This document shows, piece by piece, positions 6,272 to 15,484 of a stretch of DNA of 24,676 nucleotides. Each line of letters begins with the position of its first letter. Position 1 is the stretch's first letter. Position numbers and translations under genes: made by a program. Source of the stretch: a virus. Under the pieces are notes generated by a model. It made no database searches and was not told the origin of the DNA. It worked only from the letters and a program-made list of their open reading frames with translations. The stretch covers positions 1 through 24,676 of IMG/VR virus record IMGVR_UViG_3300005581_000125; one strand, written 5' to 3'.

Positions 6272-9200
6272 TAGATCACACCTCCATATCCCACCGCAGT
6301 ATAGGTGAAACTACGCGCAATAAAGCTGGCACCCTGTTTAAAGGCAACTGTAAAGCCGGTTCTGGTAACGCTTGTGATTGTATAATCCTCATTATATAAC
6401 AAATCATATGGTGTAATAAGAACAGATGGCGCCGAATAAAATGCTTTTGTATATGTCACATTATAAGCAGCAGCGCCTGTTGTTAAAATAGCTGATACCT
6501 CAACACGTTGCTGCAATTCAACTAAAACACCAAGTTGCGATATTTGTATGTTTTGCGCAACATCTTCGCTGGACGCAATAATTTTAAACTGAAATCCACG
6601 GCCACGTACTATAGCATTACTAAACTCACGCCAACTACTCCATACCGGTGAACTTGCTGGATCTTCAGTCGCATAGCGTACGTACATAGCAACATCAACT
6701 CTATCGACAACATCGCCATCAATTGTTTCCCATGTATCAATTAATGCAGTCTGGCTATCCCATAAAGTGATTGCGCTATAACCTGCTGATGCAATACGCC
6801 TTTGGATATTTACATCATAAGTAGCGCCAAGGTCTAATGGATTGTTGTTGTTTAAACCTAAATTAAATTCACCGGTTAAACCTACGGAATAACCGCTTTC
6901 TACGTAACCATCTACAACATACAAAAGGCTTAACTCAGTAATTATCAACGCATCATATCCCGCATTATAATTCATATTTACAGCGCTGCTGCCAGTACCA
7001 GCAAAATTTGAATCTTCTTCATTTACATTGCTAATTGTTAGTCGTGGTTGCTGTATTGTTAGGTCAGCCGTAATAACTGTTGCATCAACACTACGCCTGC
7101 CGCCATCATCTTCAAATTTAAGTAAGTAGCTGCCATTTAATAATGGCACTTGCTTTTGTGTTTGGCTGCCAGCAGCCGCCGCAACAATTTCTTGTGATTC
7201 ACCCCATGTTGCGTTTTCTGTTGCCTTGCTATGCCGTATTAATACTTTACCGCCTACCAATACATCAAGTTCACTGCTGCGCGTCCAACTTAAAATTGCA
7301 CTTGATTCATTGATTGGTATCAACGATACGCCAATTACATTTGCTGGTAATGCGGTCTTGCCAACTGTTGTAACAGTTAATTCTGCATAATCAGTTGATG
7401 GTATCCGCAATGGGTTTAAGCTATAAACACGGATATAATAAGTATCAATATCAGCTTCTAAGATTTCATATTGTGCGCTTACGGTATCAACTAAATTCCA
7501 ATTGCCGTCGCCGCGTTTCCATTGCACACGATAGTCGCTTACGCCGCGCACTGGCTGCCACCGAACAACTATTTTTGACGTTGCTCTATTGTTTGTAGCA
7601 TAAAACTTTTCTTCGTAGTTAATGCCAACTGGTATCTCAGGGCTAATTTCAGTAACTGATATATTTGGATTTTGCAATGGTCTATTCTGTTCTACATACG
7701 CATATTTACTAGGATTATGAGCTAATGCTGTAATTTGATATTCAGCACCTTCGCTTTCAGTTACAGTAAGCACCCGCCATGTTGTAGCTTCTACATCTGT
7801 ATTTTGCAACATCCATACACTACCAACATTTGGCGTAGTTGAATATGCTGTTGATACTGTAATAACAGCACCTACAACAGTTGTAATAGTGCGTTCTTCA
7901 ATGCTGCCATCAGGCATAATAACAGTTAGCTTTGCATTAAATAAATCAGTTACATCTGTCTGGTCTGTGTTATCTATTGTAATTTGTGTTGTTGTTGCGG
8001 CATTAATACGACCAGCGCGTCTGATGCCTGCTTTTAATGGGTCTGCAATCTTTATTACCTGCCCTGGCCTTACAACAACACCAGATTCAATGCTACATGT
8101 AAATGTAACAACTTCTGTTTCATTAGCCTCGGAATACAATACCCATGCGCCCAGCCTTGCTGCTTGGCCGCGACTGGTGCAGGCAAATGCACGCAATTCT
8201 GTCTTGCTAACTCCATATTTACTGATACCAGCCGCATCTTCCACTATCTCATATGCTATATCTTGCGTTTGTGTATCTAGGTAAGTAACAACTGCAACTG
8301 TATGTCTAGTTTTAAGGCTGCTACCGCTATAGGTAAATCCAGCTTCTGTTACATTAGCCATTGTAAATAGATAAGACGCATCCCGTGGTGCATCTTGCGA
8401 TATAGTCAACGCGCCAGTTGCCCAGTAGGGCATAACACGCATTACGCTGGATAGATCATTGATTAATTTGTATGCATCATCTTGGTTTTGGATTAATACA
8501 TTACAACTAAAACGTGGTTCGTTGCCACCTAAGCCATTTGATACTAAAGCTGATGCATAAGCTGATGCAGCATAAAAAGCTGGCTTATCAAGTTGCGAGT
8601 CAGTTATATGTTGCCCAAAGGAATATCTAGTGTTAGTAAGCAGGTCAAACAAAATCCATGCTGGATCTGATGTCCATACACGCGCATTCTCGGCTGTTAG
8701 CGTGCCATTAAATGTGTAGCCGTCAGGATAGATAATACGGCCATTGGCTTGGTCTATTGTGACGCCTGTTGGCACACGCACCTTAACGCCACGAATGCGA
8801 TAGGCGCGACTTGGTAATGAGCTAAATTGTTGCGCATTAAATTTAATAGCAACAATTGCGCTGTTCGGGTATGTAAGTTTTTGATATACCAATTCTTGGT
8901 AATACGTCCATAGAAACGCATTAACCAACGTAGCGGAATCAGCACTGTCGGCTGTCAATCTTGTTATTTTAATATCTACTGAGCCCGTCCATCCAGTGGC
9001 AAAATCAACTCTATAATCACGCTGGTAAGAATCAGCAGTGCGCCCGCTGACTGTCTCAGTTGCTACAGTAGTATATGCGCCACCATTATATGAAAGCGCA
9101 ATTGTGAATGAAAAGCTAGCGCCTAATATATCCCCCTGTGTGTTAAATTCTTGCAACGCTGGCACTGTAATAGTAATAACAACACCGTTTACGTTGACAT

Positions 9201-9726
9201 CGTCTACTCTTCTTACGACGGGCACAGCTTGTAGCACTGGGGTCGATTGAACGTTGACAGGCTCGCTTATATCGCCATAACCCTGGATATATGTTTGCGC
9301 TTGTGTGCCATAACGCGGCTCAATGGTTACATCCTGAAAATTGTAATCAACTAATTGCACATTACTTAAATCAGCACTAGCTCTTAAAATAGGCGTTTTA
9401 TTAAGATAAATATCCTTTAAAGCCGCAATATTATATGCGCTAGTGCCCTTGGTTAGCCCAGCCGCTGACGGGAAACCTTCAATTTCGCCTTCACTAAGCA
9501 AATCAATAAATGTAGCGTATTGCGTGCTAGCTAAACTGTCTGCTGTGCGTGTCGGCGTGCGTGGTCTATTAGCTTCAGCTAATTGATTTTGCTTAAGCTG
9601 ATTTACATAATTAATTTGCTCTTGGCCTTTTAATAAAGATGCATATTGATATTCGGCTGGTAAAGCTTGAAAATTTTGAATCGTCGGATCCCATAGACCT
9701 TGCTCAAAAAACGCGCTGCCGGGCAT
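6271..9726 (-). CDS. J: Tail tip host-specificity protein, lambda J-like
   Basis: This 1151-aa protein is the central tail-tip hub. Lambda J landmarks are present: IDLLSEGEIEGF (residues about 74-85), VKVRVPTGV (315-323), SDPAWILFDLLTNTRYSFGQ (353-372) and the domain with LRAFACTSRGQAARLGAWVL (511-530). Two fibronectin-III-like repeats follow (about 700-788, with VVRWQPVRGVSDYRVQWKRG, and about 792-890, with AILSWTRSSELDV). Residues 890-1151 are the likely receptor-contacting or fibre-holding part and match nothing I recognise. Its length is close to lambda J (about 1130 aa). The first 60 residues are Gln-rich and probably helical (YQYASLLKGQEQINYVNQLK). It shares one base with the stop of I. 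In Siphoviridae-type tails J determines adsorption and closes the tube; the three fibre genes that follow suggest adhesion is shared. Confidence 0.93.
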   Translation of the reverse strand: MPGSAFFEQGLWDPTIQNFQALPAEYQYASLLKGQEQINYVNQLKQNQLAEANRPRTPTRTADSLASTQYATFIDLLSEGEIEGFPSAAGLTKGTSAYNIAALKDIYLNKTPILRASADLSNVQLVDYNFQDVTIEPRYGTQAQTYIQGYGDISEPVNVQSTPVLQAVPVVRRVDDVNVNGVVITITVPALQEFNTQGDILGASFSFTIALSYNGGAYTTVATETVSGRTADSYQRDYRVDFATGWTGSVDIKITRLTADSADSATLVNAFLWTYYQELVYQKLTYPNSAIVAIKFNAQQFSSLPSRAYRIRGVKVRVPTGVTIDQANGRIIYPDGYTFNGTLTAENARVWTSDPAWILFDLLTNTRYSFGQHITDSQLDKPAFYAASAYASALVSNGLGGNEPRFSCNVLIQNQDDAYKLINDLSSVMRVMPYWATGALTISQDAPRDASYLFTMANVTEAGFTYSGSSLKTRHTVAVVTYLDTQTQDIAYEIVEDAAGISKYGVSKTELRAFACTSRGQAARLGAWVLYSEANETEVVTFTCSIESGVVVRPGQVIKIADPLKAGIRRAGRINAATTTQITIDNTDQTDVTDLFNAKLTVIMPDGSIEERTITTVVGAVITVSTAYSTTPNVGSVWMLQNTDVEATTWRVLTVTESEGAEYQITALAHNPSKYAYVEQNRPLQNPNISVTEISPEIPVGINYEEKFYATNNRATSKIVVRWQPVRGVSDYRVQWKRGDGNWNLVDTVSAQYEILEADIDTYYIRVYSLNPLRIPSTDYAELTVTTVGKTALPANVIGVSLIPINESSAILSWTRSSELDVLVGGKVLIRHSKATENATWGESQEIVAAAAGSQTQKQVPLLNGSYLLKFEDDGGRRSVDATVITADLTIQQPRLTISNVNEEDSNFAGTGSSAVNMNYNAGYDALIITELSLLYVVDGYVESGYSVGLTGEFNLGLNNNNPLDLGATYDVNIQRRIASAGYSAITLWDSQTALIDTWETIDGDVVDRVDVAMYVRYATEDPASSPVWSSWREFSNAIVRGRGFQFKIIASSEDVAQNIQISQLGVLVELQQRVEVSAILTTGAAAYNVTYTKAFYSAPSVLITPYDLLYNEDYTITSVTRTGFTVAFKQGASFIARSFTYTAVGYGGVI

Positions 9727-10388
9727 TACACTACCTCCAAGGTTGATATATTGGCTGATATAACAACTGATCCAACAATCGTCTCACCATAAATAATAGG
9801 TACTGGTGTACCTTGCACTGATGTATTTTGAATGCCGCTAAAGCTATAAGATTTTTGTGGGTCCATCTCTGTTTCACGCATTGTTGATGGCGACGATGTT
9901 GCAGTGCCATTACCTATTGATGGCGGTGCAATACGTGGCACTGGTGTCAGCATCTGCGACACACCACCTAATGCCATTGATATGCCGATCCCAGCCAATA
10001 CGCTACTGACAGCCACCGGTGCTGCCAAGCCTAATAAACCAATTGATGCGCCACCAGTAAAAAATGCAGCACCTATTAATAATGCACCAACAATAACTTT
10101 ACCCACGCCACTACCAAATACTTGTTTCCAAGTAATCCCGCCGGCTACTACCGGAATTATGCGGATAACATTTTGGCCTACAGGGTGATTGATTTCATCT
10201 TCGCCGATGTTATACGATCCAACTAGAACACGATAATCATATTGAGCCATATGCGCTTCTAACCCAGCAAAATTTACCAGTAAATACCTAACCGCTTCTG
10301 CTACATCACGCGCCTCAGCCATGAATGATCGCACACCCATGAACTTAGCCAGTTCACCATAAACACGGATTTCGCGTAGCATCGTCAT
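9726..10388 (-). CDS. I: Tail tip assembly protein, lambda I-like
   Basis: This 220-aa protein has nearly the length of lambda I (223 aa). Residues 1-85 form a ubiquitin/ThiS-like beta-grasp (MLREIRVYGELAKFMGVRSF, VRIIPVVAGG-type end at about 74-84). Residues about 95-148 are strongly hydrophobic and Gly/Ala-rich (VIVGALLIGAAFFTGGASIG then LLGLAAPVAVSSVLAGIGIS), the membrane-like segment typical of the TAP-I family. The C-terminal part carries the conserved SYSFSGIQNTSVQGTPVPII and YGETIVGSVVISANI. In lambda, I is needed to build the tail tip with J, K and L but is not clearly part of the finished virion. It sits between K (4-nt ATGA overlap) and J (1-nt overlap), as in lambda. Confidence 0.92.
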   Translation of the reverse strand: MTMLREIRVYGELAKFMGVRSFMAEARDVAEAVRYLLVNFAGLEAHMAQYDYRVLVGSYNIGEDEINHPVGQNVIRIIPVVAGGITWKQVFGSGVGKVIVGALLIGAAFFTGGASIGLLGLAAPVAVSSVLAGIGISMALGGVSQMLTPVPRIAPPSIGNGTATSSPSTMRETEMDPQKSYSFSGIQNTSVQGTPVPIIYGETIVGSVVISANISTLEVV

Positions 10389-10726
10389 CTCACTGCTTTC
10401 ACCAGCTTACTTGGTTCACAATAATTCCAGCTACCATCAGCAGGATTAACGATATGCCATGGCAATTGGCTGCGTTCGCAAAACTGGCGATCCATTGCAC
10501 TAGGCTCTGGTGATTGGTTTGGATGGCTATGTACTATCGCAATAATATCTGCTTGATCCTCAGCTTTTGCCCAGTCGGCTGGATGAATAATAAAATGATC
10601 GGTATCATCGGCAAGATTACGGCAAGCGACGTATATCGTATCGCCAGCAACATCAATAAGCAAACCGCAGGATTCATTTGGGGCCATAAGCTTCGCGTGG
10701 CTAATAGCTGCTTCACGCCATGTCAT
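10385..10726 (-). CDS. K: Tail assembly protein K-like, JAMM domain only
   Basis: This 113-aa protein is a JAB1/MPN-type metallopeptidase domain. The JAMM motif is intact: E18 (NESCGLLI), and H66-S67-H68 followed by seven residues, S76 and D79 (IVHSHPNQSPEPSAMDRQF). Lambda K and many relatives carry this domain followed by an NlpC/P60 cysteine hydrolase thought to act on peptidoglycan. Here the reading frame ends after the JAMM domain (CEPSKLVKAVR), and no NlpC/P60 motif is present in the overlapping I gene. The protein is therefore about half the length of a two-domain K. It overlaps L and I by 4 nt each, so the truncation is clean and not a sequencing break. Role: tail-tip assembly, possibly with zinc-dependent peptidase activity. 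Confidence 0.9.
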   Translation of the reverse strand: MTWREAAISHAKLMAPNESCGLLIDVAGDTIYVACRNLADDTDHFIIHPADWAKAEDQADIIAIVHSHPNQSPEPSAMDRQFCERSQLPWHIVNPADGSWNYCEPSKLVKAVR

Positions 10727-11451
10727 TGCGCAAACAAACCAACACCAGGAAATGATCCAAACGGTAACTGAGCTGTAACGCCAAATCTAGTAGCGCAACT
10801 GGTCAATCTCTTGCCGCATACATCAGCAGCGGCAGAACCAACTGGATTATCATTAGCGTCATAATATGTAGCTGCTGTATAACTGCATTCAGTTGAGCGG
10901 TATACCCATTGGCATAAGTTGGCGATACATTGCCGCTTTGGTGCCCTTACACCGACTAAATCAAATGCCGCCGCTAACTCCCATTCGACGAATTGCCGCG
11001 ATTCTATTACTTTACGATCAAGATAATAAATTTCCCTAGGAAACTCAGCAGTTGGATCAGCGCCAGCATTACCTGCTGTAAAATTAGCAGCATCAAGATA
11101 ACGCGCTAAAGTGCGAATCCTAATAAATTTAGCGCCATTCAAATCATTACCTGCGTTCATTTCGTTTACCGTAAGCAATATGCTTGTGACAAACCGCAAT
11201 GCATTGCTTACCCGTAGTGTTGGCCTTGGCAATTGACCATTACCGTTATATTCAAACCCTGTAGCCTCAACCGGGAAAGCAGTGTAAGTATTCCCGTCCC
11301 ATATAATATTGCCATTATTTACTTCATTAGTGCCAGAATGAAACCTAAATATAGTATCGGCACCATGAATAGCAGTAACTAAGTGCAATTCATATAATTC
11401 AATAATTGCTGATGGCGCCAGCTTTTGTAGCTCAGATACTGGTACACTCAT
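10723..11451 (-). CDS. L: Minor tail protein L-like, probable Fe-S protein
   Basis: This 242-aa protein matches lambda L in length and pattern. The N-terminal half has the L-type core (IIELYELHL, NGNIIWDGNTYTAFPVEATG, LPRPTLRVSN, then FPREIYYLDRKVIESRQFVE). The C-terminal region has cysteines at 175, 180, 189, 212 and 219. C180, C189, C212 and C219 show spacings of 9, 23 and 7, the same as the four cysteines (173, 182, 205, 212) that hold a 4Fe-4S cluster in lambda L. The local sequence QCIANLCQWVYRSTECSY is family-typical. It joins the tube to the J hub in the tail tip. It overlaps M upstream and K downstream by 4 nt (ATGA). Confidence 0.93.
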   Translation of the reverse strand: MSVPVSELQKLAPSAIIELYELHLVTAIHGADTIFRFHSGTNEVNNGNIIWDGNTYTAFPVEATGFEYNGNGQLPRPTLRVSNALRFVTSILLTVNEMNAGNDLNGAKFIRIRTLARYLDAANFTAGNAGADPTAEFPREIYYLDRKVIESRQFVEWELAAAFDLVGVRAPKRQCIANLCQWVYRSTECSYTAATYYDANDNPVGSAAADVCGKRLTSCATRFGVTAQLPFGSFPGVGLFAQ

Positions 11452-11783
11452 GGCTCTGCTACCTGCTCAAATGTTGCCTGCACTGAATTATTATTATAAC
11501 TTTCTAGCGTCCTGCTCCATTCGCGGCATACCCATTTGCTGCCGCCGCCCGATGGTGGTGTCCAGTCAAATGATTCAACACCAGCCCGTGCATTAAGGAA
11601 TGATTCAATCGCATCTGCATCAGTATTAGTACGATTTCTAAAAGTTAAAGACCAGCTTTTTAGATTTTGATTAATACCAAACGCTTGCCGTTTTTCGTAA
11701 CCGTCACCAAATTTAACTACTGTAACTGATGGCTTACTGCTAACCGCAGCACCAAAATCTGATACGTATGTAAATGTTGGCAT
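11448..11783 (-). CDS. M: Minor tail protein M-like
   Basis: This 111-aa protein has the length of lambda M (109 aa) and its signature strands: TYVSDFGAAVSSKPSVTVVK, GDGYEKRQAFGINQNLKSWS, LTFRNRTNTDADAIESFL and FDWTPPSGGGSKWVCREWSR. M is a distal-tail-type protein that forms a ring at the end of the tail tube between the tube protein and L. Its ATG shares a base with the stop of the tape measure (TAATG), and its end overlaps L by ATGA. Start, length and order all agree with the lambda tail-tip module, and nothing is missing. Confidence 0.92.
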   Translation of the reverse strand: MPTFTYVSDFGAAVSSKPSVTVVKFGDGYEKRQAFGINQNLKSWSLTFRNRTNTDADAIESFLNARAGVESFDWTPPSGGGSKWVCREWSRTLESYNNNSVQATFEQVAEP

Positions 11784-14700
11784 TAGGCTAGCAGTCCTCC
11801 AGGTCTACGTTGTTTGATCAGTTCAGCTTGCACCGCAGCGCTAAGGGCTTTACCTAATTGCTCGCCGCGTGGGGCATCACCTTGAGCGCTGGTGCCGCCT
11901 GCATCTACATTAACCACAACATTAGTGGTGCCGCCACCGCCTGCAACACCTAGGTTACCATCACGGCCACGACGTAATGGCATGATCGCTTCTGGCCCTG
12001 CCTCACCCATAAGGCCAATGCCTTTAGCAAATGGGAATAACGTTGGCTTATCTACAATGCCGCCACGCGCAAAAGCTTGAATGCCGTTTTGGGCATAAAG
12101 GTTGCCTTTGGCATTATTGACGTACTTAAACATATCGGTTGGTGCCAGTGTCCCACCGCCACCGCCACCGCCAAATAGGCCGCCGATGCCTTGCAGGATA
12201 GGCCGCAATATTAATTGTTGTGTTGCAATGCGTATCATATCTTTAATTATTGAATTAGCAAAATCATTAAAATTCATCTTACCTGTTGTTACTAATTCTG
12301 CAATGCCATCTGATAAACCTTGAAATGCATTCTGTGTTAATTGTGATACATTCTCACTCATTGTGCCAATGCTAGTAAGAAAACTTTCAACGCCATTCTT
12401 GAAGCCCTGCCCTACATCAGCCGCATTCAATTCATCTGTTGAACGCTTTAATGCGCGTATAGCCTCGGCTGCTTGCAATGCTTTATTTAATTCTTTATCT
12501 AAATCTTGAATACGTTGACTTGCTTCTTTGCCTGTAATCCCTTCTTTTGTTAAATCTTCTTCTAACGTTGAAGCTCTTTTTCCATATCTTTGCCGAATTC
12601 CAAGATCTTGCAATTCGGCTTCTAATGCACGCGGATCACGGCGATAACGCAATTTTAGATTTGCAATTGCTAATTCTTGTTGCTCGGCATCACCAAGCAT
12701 TTGGATTTCTTTGTCTAGTTGAGTTAAATATTTTTCTTTTTCTTCTCTGCGGTTTTTTTCAGTTTTCAAGAAATCACTATTTATAGACTGCTCTTTAGTT
12801 TTTAAATCTAAAATTAATTTTTGATTGTCGCTAAGCCCTTCGTTTTCAACATTTTGCAATTCTAAATTTCTTGCTGTTGCGTCTTCTATGGTTCTTGCTT
12901 TTTCTTTTGCATTAACGTATTTGAGCGTAAGATTAATTCTATCTTTTTCATTTTCTAAAAATACAACATCTAGCTGGTTGCGTAAAATTAATTTATTGAT
13001 TTCTAGCTCATTTGTTTTAGTGCGTTGCGCTTCAAATGCAACAGATTCTGCTTTTAATGAATTAATTACTTCTAATGCATGTATTTGTCTAGCATCTGCT
13101 TCTTTTTGATTGTTATTTGCTATTTGCTTGTACCTGTTTTCTGCTTGCCTGCGCTTTTCTTCATCGCCACCACCGCCACCCTGACGAACTTCGTTGGCTA
13201 AATTAGCCATTTCTTGATTAACAGTACCTGCACCTGGCGCTCTTAATTGTGGCTGCGGTGGTTTTTTTAATCGCTCAGGCACTGGTGAGCCAATAATGCC
13301 AGTTTTAGGATCAAGCAATATTTCAGATTGTGGGGTTGATCGGCCAGGTGTTCGCAAATATCCGCCTGATATAAAACTACTTTCTGCCCCTTCAAATTGC
13401 GGCACATTTTTTACAAAATTTTTAAACTCTGGAGATTGAGATAATTTTATAAATTCTGTTATTTTTGTGACCATCTGCGTAATAACCGGCAAAAATGTTT
13501 TGCCCATTGTGGCGCTAAGGTCTTTTGTCGCATTGTCAAATTGCTTAAACGGATCTTTTGCTTCTTTTGCTGCCTTTGCTGCTGCGCCTAATTTTTTTTC
13601 TTGATTATCTAAAAAATCATTAAAGCGGCTCATGTTAGGGCCGGTTAGTTTTAATATTGCATTAAAGCCATCAATATCCCCAAACAATATGCTAAGCGCT
13701 TCTGCACTGCCATCTGTTTTATCAGTTGCATCTTTTAGGAATCCCGCCCAACCTTTAGTTTGTATTGCAGCAAGACTAAATTCTAATCCTATTTTTTTCG
13801 CTAATTCACGCGCTTGATCAGTTGGTTTTATTACATTAATTAATGCTTGACGTAGGCCAGACATTGCCGTTTCTGCTGGTACGCCAGTTGCTGTAATAGC
13901 AGCAACAGATGCATTCATTTCTTCAACCGATAACCCAGCCGCCGCTGCAACAGATGCTACTTTTGCAATTTGATCAGCATATTGACTTACAACTATTTTG
14001 CCATCATTTTGCGTTTGTATCATCCCATCTACAATTTGATTTGCATTATCAGCGCTTAGCGAAAATGAATTTAGAATTGTAGTTGTTGCATCAGCAACAG
14101 TTTTAATGTCACTAAATCCGCCTGTAGCGGCTAATGTGCTAGCTTTTAATATGCTTAAAACATCAGACTGTTTAGTGTAGCCAGAACTTAAAATTTCATA
14201 CGCTGCACTTGCTGATTCCGCCGAACTTGTGAGAAATCCTTGCTCTGCAACTAATGATCTAATTGCATTGGTAAGCCCAGATGATTGCACTGTTAACGTC
14301 GCCAGCTTACGTTGCTGGTCATCTAATTCTTTGGCGGCATCAAATGATGCTTTACCTACTGCACCAGTTACAGCCAACCCAGCAACAACGGCCATGCCTA
14401 CTGGACTTGTTGATGCTAATACGCCAGCACCAGCGCCTAATGCTGCTGTTGCGCCGCCGCCTGATGCAAGCGCCCCACCTGCTGCGCCAATTGCTTGCCT
14501 GCCTACATTTACCTTATTGCTAACACGATCCAATCCTTGTAGCTTGCTTTCTAATCCTTTTATTTCATTTCCTAGCCTGCGATATGCTTGACTATTAATG
14601 TCAACATTATCACGTAAACTTTTTAATGCACCAATATGAGTACGCAATCCATTAGTAGTATTGCCCGCTTCGCGAGCCATGCGGTTAATATCAATATTAG

Positions 14701-14824
14701 CTTGGCCAAGTGATTGCTTGGTAATATTGCTTTGTTGGCTTAATGATTGCAGTTGCCGTTTTAATTGATCTAGCCCGCTGCCATCTAGCTTAGTGGTAAA
14801 TGTAATTGCAGTGTTTAATGTCAT
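11783..14824 (-). CDS. H: Tail tape measure protein, lambda H-like
   Basis: This 1013-aa protein sets tail length and is threaded through the tube. The N-terminal 110 residues are helical (LDQLKRQLQSLSQQSNITKQ). Next come a Gly/Ala-rich hydrophobic segment (about 113-160) and the classical tape-measure core at about 165-460 (VVSQYADQIAKVASVAAAAG, SVAAITATGVPAETAMSGLR). A Lys/Glu/Gln-rich coiled coil fills about 575-850, and a lambda-H-type C-terminal domain follows (GIAELVTTGKMNFNDFANSI, ATQQLILRPILQGIGGLF). At the usual 0.15 nm per residue the tail would be roughly 150 nm. The start overlaps the G-T stop by ATGA; AGGAG at 14835-14839 is a Shine-Dalgarno 10 nt upstream. The coding sequence of the coiled coil is clearly A/T-richer than its flanks, explained by Lys/Asn/Glu codons. 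Confidence 0.95.
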   Translation of the reverse strand: MTLNTAITFTTKLDGSGLDQLKRQLQSLSQQSNITKQSLGQANIDINRMAREAGNTTNGLRTHIGALKSLRDNVDINSQAYRRLGNEIKGLESKLQGLDRVSNKVNVGRQAIGAAGGALASGGGATAALGAGAGVLASTSPVGMAVVAGLAVTGAVGKASFDAAKELDDQQRKLATLTVQSSGLTNAIRSLVAEQGFLTSSAESASAAYEILSSGYTKQSDVLSILKASTLAATGGFSDIKTVADATTTILNSFSLSADNANQIVDGMIQTQNDGKIVVSQYADQIAKVASVAAAAGLSVEEMNASVAAITATGVPAETAMSGLRQALINVIKPTDQARELAKKIGLEFSLAAIQTKGWAGFLKDATDKTDGSAEALSILFGDIDGFNAILKLTGPNMSRFNDFLDNQEKKLGAAAKAAKEAKDPFKQFDNATKDLSATMGKTFLPVITQMVTKITEFIKLSQSPEFKNFVKNVPQFEGAESSFISGGYLRTPGRSTPQSEILLDPKTGIIGSPVPERLKKPPQPQLRAPGAGTVNQEMANLANEVRQGGGGGDEEKRRQAENRYKQIANNNQKEADARQIHALEVINSLKAESVAFEAQRTKTNELEINKLILRNQLDVVFLENEKDRINLTLKYVNAKEKARTIEDATARNLELQNVENEGLSDNQKLILDLKTKEQSINSDFLKTEKNRREEKEKYLTQLDKEIQMLGDAEQQELAIANLKLRYRRDPRALEAELQDLGIRQRYGKRASTLEEDLTKEGITGKEASQRIQDLDKELNKALQAAEAIRALKRSTDELNAADVGQGFKNGVESFLTSIGTMSENVSQLTQNAFQGLSDGIAELVTTGKMNFNDFANSIIKDMIRIATQQLILRPILQGIGGLFGGGGGGGTLAPTDMFKYVNNAKGNLYAQNGIQAFARGGIVDKPTLFPFAKGIGLMGEAGPEAIMPLRRGRDGNLGVAGGGGTTNVVVNVDAGGTSAQGDAPRGEQLGKALSAAVQAELIKQRRPGGLLA

Positions 14825-15479
14825 TTATTCATCGCTCCTAATGCAGCAGCTTCCATGACCTGCAAGCCTTCAAACATCTCGCGTTGGTCACTGACGCCGT
14901 ACATCTCAAACGCCCATCTGATCGCATTATAGTCTAACCCAGTAGCACCGCTCATCCCAATACGCCACTGCGTTTGCACACGTAAAAACATTACAACTGT
15001 ATCCCAGTTGTCTTCCCATACTTCAAAGTCAGTAGATTGCTTCGGCAGGTCTGGCAATTCAATGCCTAAACCTGCCGCATCTTTTTCTGTTTCATCTACA
15101 ACGCCGCCACCTGCCCAATGCTCAGCAGCGGCTTCTAGTTTTTTCTTTTTGCTCCAGTCAGGCTAGCAAAAAATGCTTGCACGATAGCACCAGCAACTAA
15201 TGGCACATCAAGTAGTTTACCTAATGCTTCAATGCTATAAGGCACATCAGCACCTTTAGCATCTGTAACACCTTTCCAGCCTGTAATTACTTCACGCGCA
15301 AATTCAGCATCCTTAATGGTGTCTGTGTTGCTGCGTTCAATTACTTGTTCAATTCGTGATTGTGGCAACCGCTTAAATTCAGCATCAAAAGTTTGCTTTT
15401 CAAAGCGGCCACCATCAACTGGAAATTCAACAGTAACAGGCCAACTGTAGCTATCGGATTGTGCAAGAATAAATGCCAT
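14821..15479 (-). CDS. GT: Tail assembly chaperone G-T, -1 frameshift product
   Basis: Ribosomes that slip back one base at AAAAAAC (15144-15138) avoid the TAG at 15137-15135 and continue as LEAAAEHWAGGGVVDETEKD, then through ELPDLPKQSTDFEVWEDNW to the stop at 14821, giving a fusion of about 219 aa. The extension (about 105 aa) has the aromatic and acidic pattern of the lambda T domain (WRIGMSGATGLDYNAIRWAF, MYGVSDQREMFEGLQVMEAA). In lambda, G and G-T at a fixed ratio coat the tape measure and recruit tube subunits. The T part has no proper start of its own: only a TTG at 15057 in the middle of continuous coding sequence. Position between the tube and tape-measure genes is canonical. The tape measure overlaps its end by ATGA. 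Confidence 0.9.
15135..15479 (-). CDS. G: Tail assembly chaperone G
   Basis: This 114-aa protein is the unshifted product, ending at TAG just after the slippery site (C-terminus GAKRKN). It is beta-rich at the N-terminus (SYSWPVTVEFPVDGGRFEKQ) and helical after about residue 35 (FKRLPQSRIEQVIERSNTDT, AREVITGWKGV), typical of lambda G-like chaperones that bind the tape measure during assembly and are absent from the virion. It begins 5 nt after the major tail protein gene. Length is close to lambda G (140 aa) and to many short relatives. Function rests on position, the frameshift signal and fold pattern. Confidence 0.9.
   Translation of the reverse strand: MAFILAQSDSYSWPVTVEFPVDGGRFEKQTFDAEFKRLPQSRIEQVIERSNTDTIKDAEFAREVITGWKGVTDAKGADVPYSIEALGKLLDVPLVAGAIVQAFFASLTGAKRKN
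15138..15144 (-). promoter_or_regulatory. -1 programmed frameshift slippery site
   Basis: On the minus strand the zero frame reads AGA AAA AAC TAG, so A AAA AAC is a perfect X XXY YYZ heptamer directly before the stop. The -1 frame from this point is open for 105 codons and encodes the T domain. An upstream A-run (GCA AAA AGA) lies 6 nt before it and is less slippery. Confidence 0.9.
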
Positions 15480-15484
15480 GTGGT

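Noticed and set aside
12480-13800. A/T-rich stretch in the tape measure gene as a sign of recent transfer
   Set aside because: The composition follows from Lys, Glu, Asn and Ile codons of the coiled coil; the frame is uninterrupted.
14821-15057. Separate 78-aa gene starting at TTG 15057
   Set aside because: The same frame is open upstream to the AAAAAAC slippery site, and residues before the TTG look coding, so it is the T part of G-T.
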